Assembly: GCA_014773175.1 (NCBI GenBank)
Contig: VXCM01001316.1
Coordinates: 126,751-190,750 of the forward strand
From: Lucifuga dentata
Lineage: Eukaryota > Chordata > Actinopteri > Ophidiiformes > Bythitidae
Length of the DNA stretch: 64,000 nucleotides
Direction: 5' to 3'
Shown here: positions 1-17,000 of the stretch, in pieces
How positions within the stretch are numbered: position 1 is the first letter of the stretch
Layout of the letters: each line of letters starts with the position of its first letter
Translations under genes and position numbers: made by a program
Notes under the pieces: generated by a model
The model's input: only the letters and a program-made list of their open reading frames with translations
Database searches by the model: none
Told to the model about the DNA's origin: nothing

Positions 1-639
1 CATGTGTTTATAACGGAGGTAACGTTAGATTTGAAATGCGGTATGTTCATTATGAAAGTTCATTCAAAATGGTATGTCTTGTCTTATTCTGACTGTGAGC
101 ACTTCATACTTTTATAGGCCGAGGTAACAAAACATCAGGTCTGTTTTTCAGAGTTGGTAGCCGGTTTGCTGCCTTCTGGCCACATAACTGTTAGAAAAGC
201 AGGTGTTCCCTGGGTGAAAATAAGCACTGTTTTCACCAGTGCTTTACAAATATCCAAAGATAAATGTAAGTTTAAGGTGACATGAGTTGTCATTGAAGAT
301 TCCACCCAACCCCCCACCCCTTTTTTTTTTTTTTTTTTTTTTTTGCCTGAGATATTGTGTAGTAGGCAGCATTTTCCCCACAGAAGCGGTTCTCTCAGCA
401 GGTGATGCTTTCCTTCCAGACTTAATGGGGAGTTTCCATTTAAAGTCTGTTCTCTTTATGGCTGTGCTGCTCAACTTCAGGGGCTTTTATTCTTAATTGG
501 CACCAGAGGCCCCTTATTAAACAGTATTAAGAGAGAGGTGGAGACAAGATTTTAGTTTCAACGTCTCTGAAATCCTATTGGGTGGGAGATGATGCGTCAG
601 ATGAGTGACAAGGAGATGTGTATTTAACCCACTCAGCAT
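1..639. other. Upstream flank of the actinodin gene, no gene seen
   Basis: This stretch has no convincing coding exon. It contains a T homopolymer at about 321-344 and otherwise unremarkable AT-rich sequence. Short open frames overlap one another on both strands and resemble no protein I recognise. The right end grades into the presumed actinodin promoter. Confidence 0.5.
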
Positions 640-667
640 TGTTGCACCAGTGAAGACCACTTCCTAG
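600..667 (+). promoter_or_regulatory. Presumed actinodin core promoter and non-coding exon 1
   Basis: A TATA-like TATTTAA lies at 621-627. About 25-30 bp downstream comes a short segment ending CCTAG followed by a strong donor GTGAGT at 668-673. This fits a short untranslated first exon of roughly 645-667, spliced to the ATG-bearing exon at 1140. The start site is inferred from spacing only. Confidence 0.45.
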
Positions 668-1139
668 GTGAGTAAATCATGAAGGTATGGTGATTTGTGT
701 GATGAAGATTTCTTAATGATTGATAATCTAAAATGGAAACAGCATTTTATACTGAAATGGCTGAAATTCTACTCCTGTAGCTGCTGAATTTCATTTTTTG
801 TAACAATTAATGTTTATGTTTAGAACCAAAGTAGTTCTGTAGCTTCCATTGTCGCCATTGTGTTTTTCACTAATCTAAATGTGTGTAGGTCAATCAAGAT
901 GAATGCATCAATGCTTGCACAGATTTTTATTCGCATTGTTTTTTGGGGAGGGAGCTTCAAATTATTTACTGGATATGTTAGAGAACTCAGGGTGTGAGAA
1001 GATGTTAGAATTTTAACCAAAAAAGTGATCTATACGCCCTTTTCATAGCTATTAATCATTTTGTTAGAGCTGTCCTCATTTCTGTTGATGTATATTTCAT
1101 TTTGCCATCAATCACTTCTCTGCCGTCCAGTGTTTCAGG

Positions 1140-3833
1140 ATGATTTCCCCCTTATTGCTGGTGCGGGCACTATGCTGTCTAATGTGGCTCCCAGGTTAGT
1201 CTAAGTCTTTGTTATGCAAGTGTTGCAACATATGTAAAATAGAAAATGTGAAAATGATCATCCACCAAATGATTTGTCTGCTCTTCCAGGTCTGCTGGAG
1301 GCCAGGTCCATGTTGAATGTCATGAGGCAGGAAGGTAAGTCAGCACATAAAAACCTTCTAACCACAAACATGTTTTTGAGATTCTGAGCCTCATCTCTTC
1401 TTTAACAGGGATGGTTCCTGTCAAAGATTTTAGTATCAACTCGGAGATAGCAAATGACTTTCTGACTCACTCCAGACCGAAGCGCAACGCGGATCTGAGA
1501 TGGTACAGAGGGAACCCAGACTTCCAGGCTTACTACCGCTACTACAGCAGCATCGGACACACTGAGGGGGTGAGACAGAGACCAAGGCCTAACGACTGAT
1601 CTGTGTTACCTGGCAACATGTGATGCTGCATTAATGAATGCGTGCATAAATTCTTATTTTGGATGAGAAGAATTTAATATGTGATTCCAGGGATTTTGGA
1701 CAGTGAATTCTGTAAACACAGATAACTCTCTCTCCAACCTGGAAATCAGAGCATTAACCCTCTGGACCCCAGGCACTTTCTGGGCGGTTGTTGCTCCTGT
1801 CACTTTTTACTCACTGTGGGCTCATTTTTCACTGTAGTTTTAAGTCCTGCACCTCTATGGAAGCAGCACAATCATGGTTATATGTAGGAAGAACTCAAAA
1901 ATGTCTTTTGTGCAGTATAACACAATTATAATGTCATAAATCATAAAAAAGAAAAAAGCACAAGTTGAATTTCTTTGATAATTAATTTTAATAAATTGAA
2001 AAAAGATGTCATCTATATATACAACATTTTTTCCAAGTGCCCACAAGTGTTACCAATGTTGGAAAAATAATATAAAAGAATTTAAAAAAAAAAAAACGGG
2101 ACTATACATACTGAACTATTTACATTATACACAGCCTCATTACCATAATAATACAATTAGGTGTGTGGGGGAGGGGCAGCAGTGTGCACTCAGCCAATGA
2201 CTCGCTGAATTGTTGTCACATGATTCTTAAAGCTGTAGCAGCCGTTTCAGGCTTGCTAGTTACAGCGAAAAACGCAGAATTTTCTGCTTTTTACAGAATT
2301 TGGATTGTACAAAGGGTTTATTTTTTAGCGAAGTTTAAATGAGGTCATTATAATAAAGTAATTTTGAGGAAATATCACTATTTTAAGCTCATTTTTGTTT
2401 ACGTTTCTTTACTTCGGTGTTTAGCGCCTGTGGTTAGTTCAAGGACCGTCGGAAATTTGAAAATCCAATGATTATTTTGATGTTTAAAGTTTCTGGCTAT
2501 GACAAATAGAAGAAAACATGCCTTTCAAGGTCGTCGGTGACCTATAGTGTCCAGATTAAGACTTTGATTGATAAAATCAACTGATGCATTTTTGATTTAG
2601 TTCACTGATTTAATTACTACTTTGCAGGCTGAACATATTTATTTGAGATTATAATATAAAAGAATGTCTGTAGAGCAACTCTAGGACTTTTTGCTTAAAT
2701 GGCTCCATCGTTGCAGTTTGGTCTCTTTGTCTACTGTTCAGTGTTCAATGCTGTTCAGCCAGACACACTAGAAGAACTCAAATATACACTGAAAATATAA
2801 GAAAAATAATTAAAAAAAAAAAAAAAAANAAAAAAAAAAAAAAAACACACTTTATCTCCTGAATTCTACAGATCAGTCCTACAAAAGTGCACAAATTTCA
2901 AATATGTGTCATCCAGCCTCATACTAGAGGATTATGTTCAGATTTGTCATAAACATTTGAAATAATTGTTACCCTCCAACTCTGCTGTACTTTGCACAAA
3001 CATTTGCACAAACATTTAATCTCAGTCTTTGTCTGTCATCCATCTTCTCTGTCTCTTAGCTGTATGAGATTGACAAACTGCGGATGCTCTACCAGCAGAT
3101 GAGGTATCTGGAGAACACCTACGGTCCCAACGCCTCCTACTTCCAGAGCAAACTGGGAGTTCCAGTCCTCATGTGTGACCCAGCCACAGACAAGAAATGC
3201 AAAGTCCCTCCTCCTCCTCCAATGAAAGGGGCCCCGAAGCCTACAGAGCCCCCAANCCCCCCCTCCACTTCCTCTCCCTCCAGCCATTTCCCAGGCTGAT
3301 GTCCTCTACCTGTGCAACATCAAGGATCCACTCTGCAAGCCCCACATCGTGTACCTCCCCAGCGGTGCCGTGCCTGTGCTGTGCGACCCCCGCTACCACC
3401 CCCACTGCACACCACAGAAGGCCCCCCCAGCCCCAGTTGCTGTACCCCANNNNNNNNNNNNNNNNNNNNNNNNNNNNNNNNNNNNNNNNNNNNNNNNNNN
3501 NNNNNNNNNNNNNNNNNNNNNNNNNNNNNNNNNNNNNNNNNNNNNNNNNNNNNNNNNNNNNNNNNNNNNNNNNNNNNNNNNNNNNNNNNNNNNNNNNNNN
3601 NNNNNGTCGTGCTCCCCCCACCGCCGCCCCCACCCCCACCTGTAGAGGAGGAAGATAAGGAGGAACCCGTGAAGGAGCCTGTGCCCCCTGCACCCGTCGA
3701 GAAGAAAGTGGCCATGTACCCCAACCCTTACTACTTCCCCTACCCGTACGACCCCAGGGATGATCTGTATGACCCCGCCCGCTTCCAGTACCCACAGCCT
3801 CCTGCTGCTGACGAGCCCGCAGAGGAAAAATAG
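1140..3833 (+). CDS. Actinodin (fin-fold actinotrichia structural protein), sequence interrupted by gaps
   Basis: Actinodins are secreted structural proteins of the actinotrichia, the fibres of teleost fin folds. Coding exons: 1140-1194, 1290-1334, 1409-1569 and 3060-3833; the first three join in phase. The ATG at 1140 opens a hydrophobic signal peptide ([18 protein letters not shown]). Next come a basic [12 protein letters not shown] segment that looks like a cleavage region, and in the last exon [19 protein letters not shown] with [16 protein letters not shown] and [11 protein letters not shown] cysteine motifs separated by proline-rich linkers. The C-terminus is rich in Tyr-Pro-Asp ([16 protein letters not shown]). 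The last exon changes frame at the single N at 3256 (in a C run) and again across the N run 3450-3605, so both look like sequencing gaps rather than true frameshifts. The family call rests on recalled motifs; which of the and1-and4 paralogues it is cannot be decided here. Confidence 0.82.
1570..3059 (+). other. Actinodin intron 4 (coding intron 3), no other gene
   Basis: This 1.5 kb intron is bounded by a GTGAGA donor and a TCTCTTAG acceptor. It is AT-rich and holds an A homopolymer containing a single N at 2829. A short tandem repeat of ACAAACATTTGC lies close to the acceptor, at about 2995-3017. I see no embedded gene. Confidence 0.6.
3450..3605. other. Assembly gap of 156 N inside the last actinodin exon
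   Basis: The N run sits between proline-rich coding segments. The open frame before it (ending AVP) and the one after it (VVLPPPP...) are in different phases for the stated gap length, so the gap size is only an estimate. Proline-rich repeats probably blocked assembly. Confidence 0.9.
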
Positions 3834-4104
3834 AGAATCCAGGATGTTTCTGAGAAAACGAAACAGACTTTTAAAACTAAAGGTATTGAACAAAAACATC
3901 AAAGTTGCATAATTGCACATTTTGGGGCACTGCAGTATGTAGCTTTCTTATACATATCTGACATGTCTTGAGAGTATAACCTGTACTAAAGCTGTATTTG
4001 CATCCTATTAAACTGTAAATGTGTTTTACCATCACAGTCATGGGTTCAGTGCACAGCAGTTTGTCAACAAAAGTGTGTAATCAAGTGATTTTGACTGATG
4101 GGTT

Positions 4105-4110
4105 AATAAA
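4105..4110 (+). terminator. Polyadenylation signal AATAAA, actinodin
   Basis: This is the first canonical AATAAA after the actinodin stop at 3833, giving a 3' UTR of about 290 bases. An ATTAAA at about 4008 is an alternative. Confidence 0.6.
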
Positions 4111-4559
4111 AATGTCAAAAATCAGTGACTGAGTATTATTTTGGCTTTAAAAAAAAAACCAAGAATATGCAACTATTCATGAAAATAATGGAAAAACATT
4201 TGCTCCTCTAAGTCTAAGAAAGCAAACCTGCCAACATGCAGGCTGGGGGTCATTATGTCGAGTTCTGCTGTATGTTTAATGCCCATAAAAATGCTGATTC
4301 CTGTTCCTTCAGCCTGTTTTCCTGTTGCATGTGTCTGTATCTCCAAAGGCAATTGAACAGCAGGAACATGACTTCAAACGGTGTGTTAACTGCAAACACA
4401 CCAGCAATAAACCTGCAGCTACACCGACTCCACATAGCTGACTTTCATGAGCTTGCTTACGTGCACATTTCAGCTTTTTTACGAGTGGTGCGTTGGGGTG
4501 TAATTCCTGGGATGTCAACATTAGAAAGGAGATCCCAAGTCCCGTGAAAAATCAGATTA

Positions 4560-4565
4560 TTTATT
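4560..4565 (-). terminator. cops6: Polyadenylation signal AATAAA, cops6 (reverse strand)
   Basis: TTTATT on the plus strand is AATAAA on the minus strand, about 270 bases beyond the cops6 stop. Actinodin and cops6 are convergent, and the 3' ends are separated by only about 430 bases of AT-rich sequence with no gene. Confidence 0.6.
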
Positions 4566-4836
4566 AACACAGAAACATGAAACAGTAAAAACAGAAGAGG
4601 TCAAATAATATGTTCATGTACAGCGGATTCCATTTTGTACACTTCTTTCTTTTTACATGACTGACTGGTTAATTATGTGCTTTTGGGAAACACTTGCCTG
4701 TGAAAACGGTAAACTGGTTTGAAAAGCTACTGTTTTGTTTTAAAGAACTGGTGGATTCGCTAACCAAACACAAAAAAAGAAAAAAAACGGCACATCCTGC
4801 AGCACTCGGTTGAGACCGCTGCATCTTGGCTTCGGC

Positions 4837-10258
<5,422 letters not shown>

Positions 10259-10457
10259 CTTGTCCGGTTAACGGCGCAAGCGCAGTGGATTTAGCTTGTT
10301 GTCAATGATCGACGAGGAAGTCATCAGATAACAAGGGCTCTAGTATATCCATAACACCTTTCCTTACCGGTTTCTTCCGGATTCCTCATCTGGACGCAAC
10401 CCGTGTGCGTCGGGGTATTGAGTCCGTGTTGCAGGTTTAAGAATTTTGTTTACAAAA
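10259..10457. promoter_or_regulatory. Bidirectional cops6 / fbxl12 promoter
   Basis: Only 199 bases separate the cops6 ATG (minus strand) from the fbxl12 ATG (plus strand). The interval holds an NRF1-like palindrome GCGCAAGCGC at 10274-10283 and an ETS-type CTTCCGG at 10374-10380. It has no obvious TATA box. This is the usual design of a housekeeping head-to-head promoter. The factors are inferred from motif resemblance. Confidence 0.75.
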
Positions 10458-12414
10458 ATGGATGAATTCAGAGCCTATAATCTGGATTATTTCCCTGAAA
10501 ATATTTTAATTGACGTCTTGTCGTATCTGAGCGTGAGAGAGCTGGTGAGAGCTGGAAGGTACGGACTTTAACTTCGCTGGCAATATATACATACATATAT
10601 ATATATATATATATATTTTTACTAGCGGTGAAAAAAATCAGCGCCTGCTTTGTGTCACTTGATTAAGTTATATGTTTTTTTCCACTGCGTTGTTACAGAG
10701 TGTGTAAGAGATGGAGACGCCTTGTTAAAGACCAAAGATTGTGGAGACATGTCGACCTTACTGCATGGAAAGGGGTGAGAATGTGTCTGGTAAAGTTTGT
10801 ACCTTCACCTTTTGTCTTCTCTCACGTTTTGATGGAGTGTTTATTAACTACTGAGTTGTAGAAGTGCAGTGTCGTGAAAATCTGTAAAATGTACTGATTC
10901 TAACACAACAGTAATGCAATATGATGTAAATGTGATACACTGGCAATATCTTTTGGTTATTTAAAAAAAAAAAATCCACTTCTGTTGTCAAACAAATAGA
11001 CAAATTCTCATCAAAATGCTCCAAAGACCAAAGATATCTTAAAATCACAATTTTCATGTGATCATCAGTCGAAAACCTAAATGTGTTAAATTTACAGTGA
11101 TATGAAAGAGAGGAAAACTGAAATTTCTCAAAATTTTAAAGCCTAAATTATAATGTTTTGTATGTTCACTTATTACTTACACAATTATCAAAATTATTAG
11201 TAAAACATTTTCTCTTGACATTCATTTAGTCAACTAATCATTTCAGCTATATTACTCTGATGAATTAAATGCTAAATACATATTGGTTGTGTCATCAAAT
11301 ACTGACAGGAAATCTTTCTGTTCTGCTCCCTCTCCCTTCCCCTCAACACACACACACACGGCATGGATTGTCAATCCTTGTGGGTTAGGTGACGTCCCGC
11401 ATCCTATGGGGGTTGCTGCGTCATTACCTGGGGTGTGGTTTAAGATCGCTGCGCTTGCGGGGGTTGCTGCTCTCTGTCCGAGGGGGCATCTTTCTCTCTG
11501 AGTCTTGGCTTAAAGCTTTGTCCATAAAATGCCCACGCCTGCGTAAGCTCTATCTTTTGCATACAGACCTGAGAGGCCTGTCCACTTGCCAGCTCCTGCC
11601 TCCAACTTTGCAAGTTCTGGAGCTGTGTGGCTGTGAGCTGCCTCCTGTATTTTTCAACCAGAGCCTGCCCTCTGAACCTGCTGGTCCCCCAGAAAAGGGA
11701 GGGGCCACATCCAGGAATCAGGCAGGAAAAGGGCTCACCTCTCCATCAGGGATTGCTATTGAGAGGTTAGTCCTTAACAATGTGCCATCTTTTACAGACC
11801 AGCACCTGCAGAGTTTGACAACATGGGAGATGCTAGGTCGTCTGGAGTTGCGTGACACTTTTCGTGTGACAGCTAATGGGCTCAGGAGCTGTGCCGCCAA
11901 GGACACTGGCTCTGGTTTAGAAGGGCTATCAAAGCTGAGATTTTTGGAAATAGGCATCACTGGGCGACAGGGCTACCAGTTGCAAATGGCCTCCTTGGGG
12001 TTGGGGGCAGGATGGCTTGGGCTTGAGGAGCTGAGCTTGGGTGGCAAGGAAGTGGGGCCAGGCTTGCTCTGTGCCAGCCGCCTGAAGGACCTGAAGCGTC
12101 TCTGCCTTTGGGCCTGCACGCTCAGCGAGATGCAGATATTGCGGAGCTGCAGGATGCTGCGTGGACTCTGCAGACTAGAGTTTTCTGAGGTGTTCTTCCA
12201 GCCTCGGCAAGGTGCACCAACAGCAGAGGGGGAGGCTGGGGATGAAGAAGAACAGGACAGCAGGGAAGCCGTAGGTGGAGATGGTGGCAACGATGACAAT
12301 AAAAAAGTGGAAATGAACGATCCCATTCCGAGCGTGCGTCGCTCGCTGGCTGTCCTGCTGCCACACTGCACCGTAGTTTTCACTAACTGCTGTGTTCAGA
12401 CAAATTCAGACTAA
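10458..12414 (+). CDS. fbxl12: F-box and leucine-rich repeat protein 12
   Basis: FBXL12 is a substrate receptor of the SKP1-CUL1-F-box ubiquitin ligase. Three coding exons: 10458-10558, 10699-10774, 11389-12414; phases join to 400 aa (human about 326). The F-box spans about residues 10-55 (LDYFPENILIDVLSYL, then VCKRWRRLVKDQRLWRHVDL), followed by LRR-like segments in the long last exon (LRSLRLRGLL, LRKLYLLHTDLRGL, LQVLELCGCELP, LGRLELRDTF, LKRLCLWACTL). The C-terminus LLPHCTVVFTNC matches the family ending around LPHC. An acidic Glu/Asp-rich insert near residues 340-370 and a Pro/Gly insert after the NQSLPS segment explain the extra length. The third exon starts at 11389 after TTAG, so its first residue is Val, not an initiator. 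Confidence 0.93.
10595..10616. repeat. (AT)n microsatellite
   Basis: This is a short AT dinucleotide run in fbxl12 intron 1, with ATAC variants just upstream. Confidence 0.85.
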
Positions 12415-12982
12415 AAAAATATGCAGAAGAATATATGTTATATATTCTTCTAAATAAGCAACTATATGTTCTGTTCTTTAGCCTTAACACTTGTATAATT
12501 ATGGTCACACCTCCAGAATTTTTGTTAACATGAATTATAATGCGAGCCTCACACGTGCATACTTAACTCAGCTGAAGTGTTAAAGAAGGGAATGTTGCTG
12601 CTCTGTTACTGTACAATGGCAGAACACTGAAGCATATTGTTGGTAAAGAGCCATCTGTTTCCTGTATCTTCTCCCTTTTCACCAGTGTATACCATCACAA
12701 ACGTCTGTCATAAGCAGGTGTGTGATTTTAGGTTTTTGTGTGACAGAATCAGATAATTAGAAGTCATCAGAACTAAAATAGATAACTTATTCATTCTGTG
12801 CTGTTTTTCCTTTTATCCAATATAATTTTGAAATTATGAATAAGATAGTGAATTATAAAAAAAAAAAGTTATTTGCAAAAATTATTTGTCATGAGAAAAC
12901 TAAACTACATGGACATGAAGTTATTTCTATGATTTTCATTGTTTTGTAAAGCAAAAATAGCAGTTGTAATGTTTGTTCCTGA

Positions 12983-12988
12983 AATAAA
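12983..12988 (+). terminator. fbxl12: Polyadenylation signal AATAAA, fbxl12
   Basis: A canonical hexamer lies about 570 bases after the fbxl12 stop. A second AATAAA at 13064-13069 may be used instead. Confidence 0.55.
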
Positions 12989-13350
12989 GCATGTTAAATT
13001 TAAAGCACAGCTTTATGAGGGCAAATTATTAACGATGGACTGTCACAACATTTTGTCCATTTTAATAAATCATTCCTAAGATATCATGTTGTCTTTTATT
13101 TTTTGCTGCATTTTGTCAATTGCATTTTTCTCATTGGAGACTTATTAAATGTGTTCTACTGAAAGACTGAAAAGGTCTCAAGAAACACAACCGTTGATCA
13201 AAAAGCGCCTATGAGGGTTGATTGATAAATTCTGATCTCAACACACATGAAGTTTTTATGATAGAATTTCTTAGCTCTACCAAAATTGTACCAAACATGC
13301 AGTGAGTGATTATGTGCTTGTTGGCCCCTTGCCATATTTCTACACCCACC

Positions 13351-13409
13351 CTATCTATCTATATCTATATCTATCTGTATCTATCTCTCTGTCCGTCCGT
13401 CCGTCCGTC
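13351..13409. repeat. Compound (TATC)n-(GTCC)n microsatellite
   Basis: An imperfect TATC tract is followed by five GTCC units. Confidence 0.85.
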
Positions 13410-13877
13410 ATCTCCTCAAAGAAGGGTTTTTTGAGTTTGCAGCAGTGTTAAGCATAAGATATAACAAGAAAACCTATGAAGGTTCCATCATGCTGGGCTG
13501 GCTAGGTGAAAATGGAGAATTAGATGATTTAATCAAGTAAAACTTAGATAAACATGTTTAGATTAATATATGATAAGCAGCACAGGAGGATGACTAGCTA
13601 AGGAGAATGACTACAAAAATTGGTGTAATCAAAATCCTCAATGGAAGTACAAAATGTGGATACAGTGCATTTTAAAAAAAAAAGCCAAAGGACATTAAAC
13701 GTAACTAAGAAACATCAGATTTGTGTTATTACTGTATTGTAGGAGAAAAACGCTATTAAAAATGTTTTAAGTTGGAGACACAATGACATACAAAACATTT
13801 AAAAAAAAAAAAAAACGACTACAAAAAAAAACTCAGGGTGGGTCGGACTTTCACACTCTGACCGACATTGCCTTTCA

Positions 13878-13974
13878 CCAATCACACACTTCCGCTGGTA
13901 ACAATTATGACCAATGGGAGCCTTATGTGCGGTGAGTGTTGACCAATCGGGAACGTCAAGACTGGTATTTTGAA
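13878..13974 (+). promoter_or_regulatory. aurkb: aurkb promoter: three CCAAT boxes plus CHR-like site
   Basis: CCAAT occurs at 13878-13882, 13911-13915 and 13943-13947, all on the plus strand at 33 and 32 bp spacing. TTTGAA, the consensus cell-cycle gene homology region, follows at 13969-13974. In known G2/M genes, NF-Y bound to evenly spaced CCAAT boxes works with a CHR bound by MuvB/DREAM to restrict expression to late cell cycle. That reading is inference from motif and spacing. The ATG lies 82 bases further on. Confidence 0.8.
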
Positions 13975-14055
13975 AACGTTGGCGGCCGTGGTGGTTCAAA
14001 ATAGAAAGACTGTGCTTTCCACTTAAAAACTTTTATACCACATTTCTTCATTACC

Positions 14056-17000
14056 ATGCAGGTAATTTTTATGTTTTTGCTTTTAATACTCAAATAAAAT
14101 GGTCGAAGTGGAGACATCGAATGATTTCAATGAGCGTGAAGTCAAGTTAAAAATAGCTAACATTAGGCTAGCTAACTTCCTGAGCTAACAGCATACTGTT
14201 CGCCTGTGATAGATAATAACGTGTATACAATATATACATTTAATAATATATTGTGATTGGATCATAGATAAATATTAGTGGAGGGTATTTAACCTCTGCA
14301 GTTGTAATGTTACGGAGTTGCTGTATCCTGTAACCTCAACATCCTGCATGAATGCTGTGCTTACCTTAACGTAGACATGTTAAATTAACAGGTTAAAAAT
14401 AATGGCAAAGCAAAATCACATCCACAGTAATATATTGTAAGTTTATGTNAAATTAACAGGTTAAAAATAATGGCAAAGCAAAATCACATCCACAGTAATA
14501 TATTGTAAGTTTATGTAAGTTTATGTTTGTGTGTGTGTGTGTGTGTGTATTCATTTCTTTATAGAACAAGGAAAATCAGGAGCCCAGGGGTTTTCAGAGA
14601 CCGGTGAGTTTAATAAGATGTATCTATGTCTTATCTTACGGGGTTCAGCCACCCTCTCATAAAATTAGAAAACCTGCCCCCATTGACTGGATTTCTTAAG
14701 GTACTAAGATCATGTAAACATTTAAGTTAATATACATGTGGTGGCCTTACTATCTTTATTGGCCAAGATCAACTTATTTATTTATAAAACACATATATCA
14801 TTAACTACCAACAGCCTTGTTATATTAGTGTGCACACTTTTTTTTTATATGAATCGTTAAATTTTGTTGCATTGTTACGTTAAAGGTGGTTTAAAAAAAA
14901 GGTCCAAATGTCACGAAATCTGCACATTCATTTAAAGGAATGTAGACTTTCTGATTTTTCTCTAGCTGTTGTCACTTTCTTTTATAAAACTAACTAGACT
15001 AAGTACTGCATTTTTGGTTTTTTTCCCCCTAAATATCAGTTTGCAACCCCAAGCATGGTTACAGGCCCACAGCGTGTTCAAGTGACACGTGCAGAGACAG
15101 ACAAACATGCTGTCACAGGTAATGTTACCCTCTTTGCATGCAGTTATCATTTAAACCCCACAGAAAGATGTGTGTTTTTAGATTTTATTGATATTTCTAG
15201 GCCCTGGGAGAGAGTGTGTCAGCTCATCCTTGAATTCAGCCGTAAGGTAAGTACATTGCCTCGGTTTTGTGTTGTTTCCAGTTGAGTATAACCCACAACA
15301 ACATTTCTGTTGATCCTTCTACTTTTTAATCAGGAAAATCACCATAGATGACTTTGACATTGGTCGTCCTCTGGGGAAGGGCAAGTTTGGCAACGTCTAC
15401 CTCGCGCGGGTGAGGGAGCTGCAAGCTGTTGTGGCACTGAAAGTTTTGTTCAAGTCACAAATCGAGAAGGAGGGTGTGGAGCATCAACTCAGGAGGGAGA
15501 TTGAGATTCAATCCCATCTCAAGTTAGTGTCCAAGTAACTCTTCATCACCTATTGTTTGCTGATGTTGAGCAATCTGCTAAAGCAAGTTCTTGTATGTTA
15601 ATTGTGTTCCTTGACTATGGATGATTCAGAACTGAAGTTCTTTGTGTGTTTGTTATTACTCACGTATGGTCAGTGAGTGCTACTTTCATATTGTCCTCTC
15701 TTGTTGATCTTCCGGATTATGATACTAGGACAAGATATGCAATAGTCATGTTTCCATTCTGTCAGTGTCTGTTTCTTGGTTATAAAATTTTGCTATTCAC
15801 AGTTTGACTGACAAGCATTTTATAATGCTGATGCTTGTTTCCCAAACCATGTCGGTGTTTTTGCAAGTGGATTTTAATACAAAGGGCTCATCTGGCGGAC
15901 ACCAGATTAATGCATTCATTCATACAACTCGATGAAGTCAGGATTGGGATTTTGTGTTTTTAACACGTTGATTTAAAGTTCCCTTTGCTCAGTTTTTGAA
16001 ACCCAGCTGCATAGAGTAAGAAAGTCCAGGCTGCCAAATAAAATTTAATCTCTGCTGTCTCCTCAGGCACCCCAACATTTTGCGCTTCTACAATTACTTT
16101 CATGACCGAACAAGAGTGTTTCTGGTCCTTGAGTACGCCCCACGTGGTGAAATGTACAAAGAGCTGCAGAGATGTGGGAGATTTGATGACCAGCGAACTG
16201 CCACAGTAAGAGTCAATGCTGTGTTTTTAATTTGTGCCGTTTCTTCACTGTTAGTTAAAGTCATTTCTAAATACTCACTGTATCCTGTGTTTAAATAGCA
16301 GCATAGACACTGAGTATCTGTTATTATACTTATACATTTTTAATTCTTAAATTTGCTCTTGTTGCTTTATCCTTATTTTTATTTTGTCATATTTTTTTAT
16401 GCTTAAGAAGAACAGTCTGGGAAGCTACCAGAAAAAGTATTTCGCTGTTGTTATACTTGGATGGCTGCACATGACAAAACTTTGAAACTTTATTAGAGGC
16501 AAAATCTTTGCTGTGTTAATACGATCATGATACCTTTGAATATCTTATTGGTGTGCTCTGTCTCTAATAATTTTTAAATTGTAGTACATGGAGGAGATAT
16601 CTGACGCGCTGATATATTGCCATGAGAAGAAAGTGATTCATCGTGACATAAAGCCAGAGAATCTGCTTCTCGGCTATCGTGGAGAGCTGAAAATTGCCGA
16701 CTTTGGCTGGTCAGTCCATGCACCTTCTCTGAGGTGAGGGAACCAAATCCTTTGTTAATAACTAGTGTCATTTCATAATATCAGAGCAATTGTGCATCAG
16801 TCTGTGTCTGTGTTGCTTGTTTTGCTGTCCACACAAAGCTCTTTGTTTTAAATTTCTCCAGGCGTCGTACGATGTGCGGGACACTGGACTACCTCCCTCC
16901 AGAGATGGTCGAGGGTCACACCCACACTGAGAAAGTGGACCTGTGGTCAATTGGGGTCCTCTGTTATGAGTGCTTGGTTGGAAACCCACCGTTTGAAACT

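Larger units (their letters stand above)
12415..13877. other. fbxl12 3' UTR and intergenic spacer before aurkb
   Basis: The AT-rich 3' region of fbxl12 carries AATAAA at 12983-12988 and 13064-13069. Beyond that is spacer with a compound TATC / GTCC microsatellite at 13351-13409 and A runs at about 13673-13684 and 13801-13815. No coding exon is seen. Confidence 0.65.
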
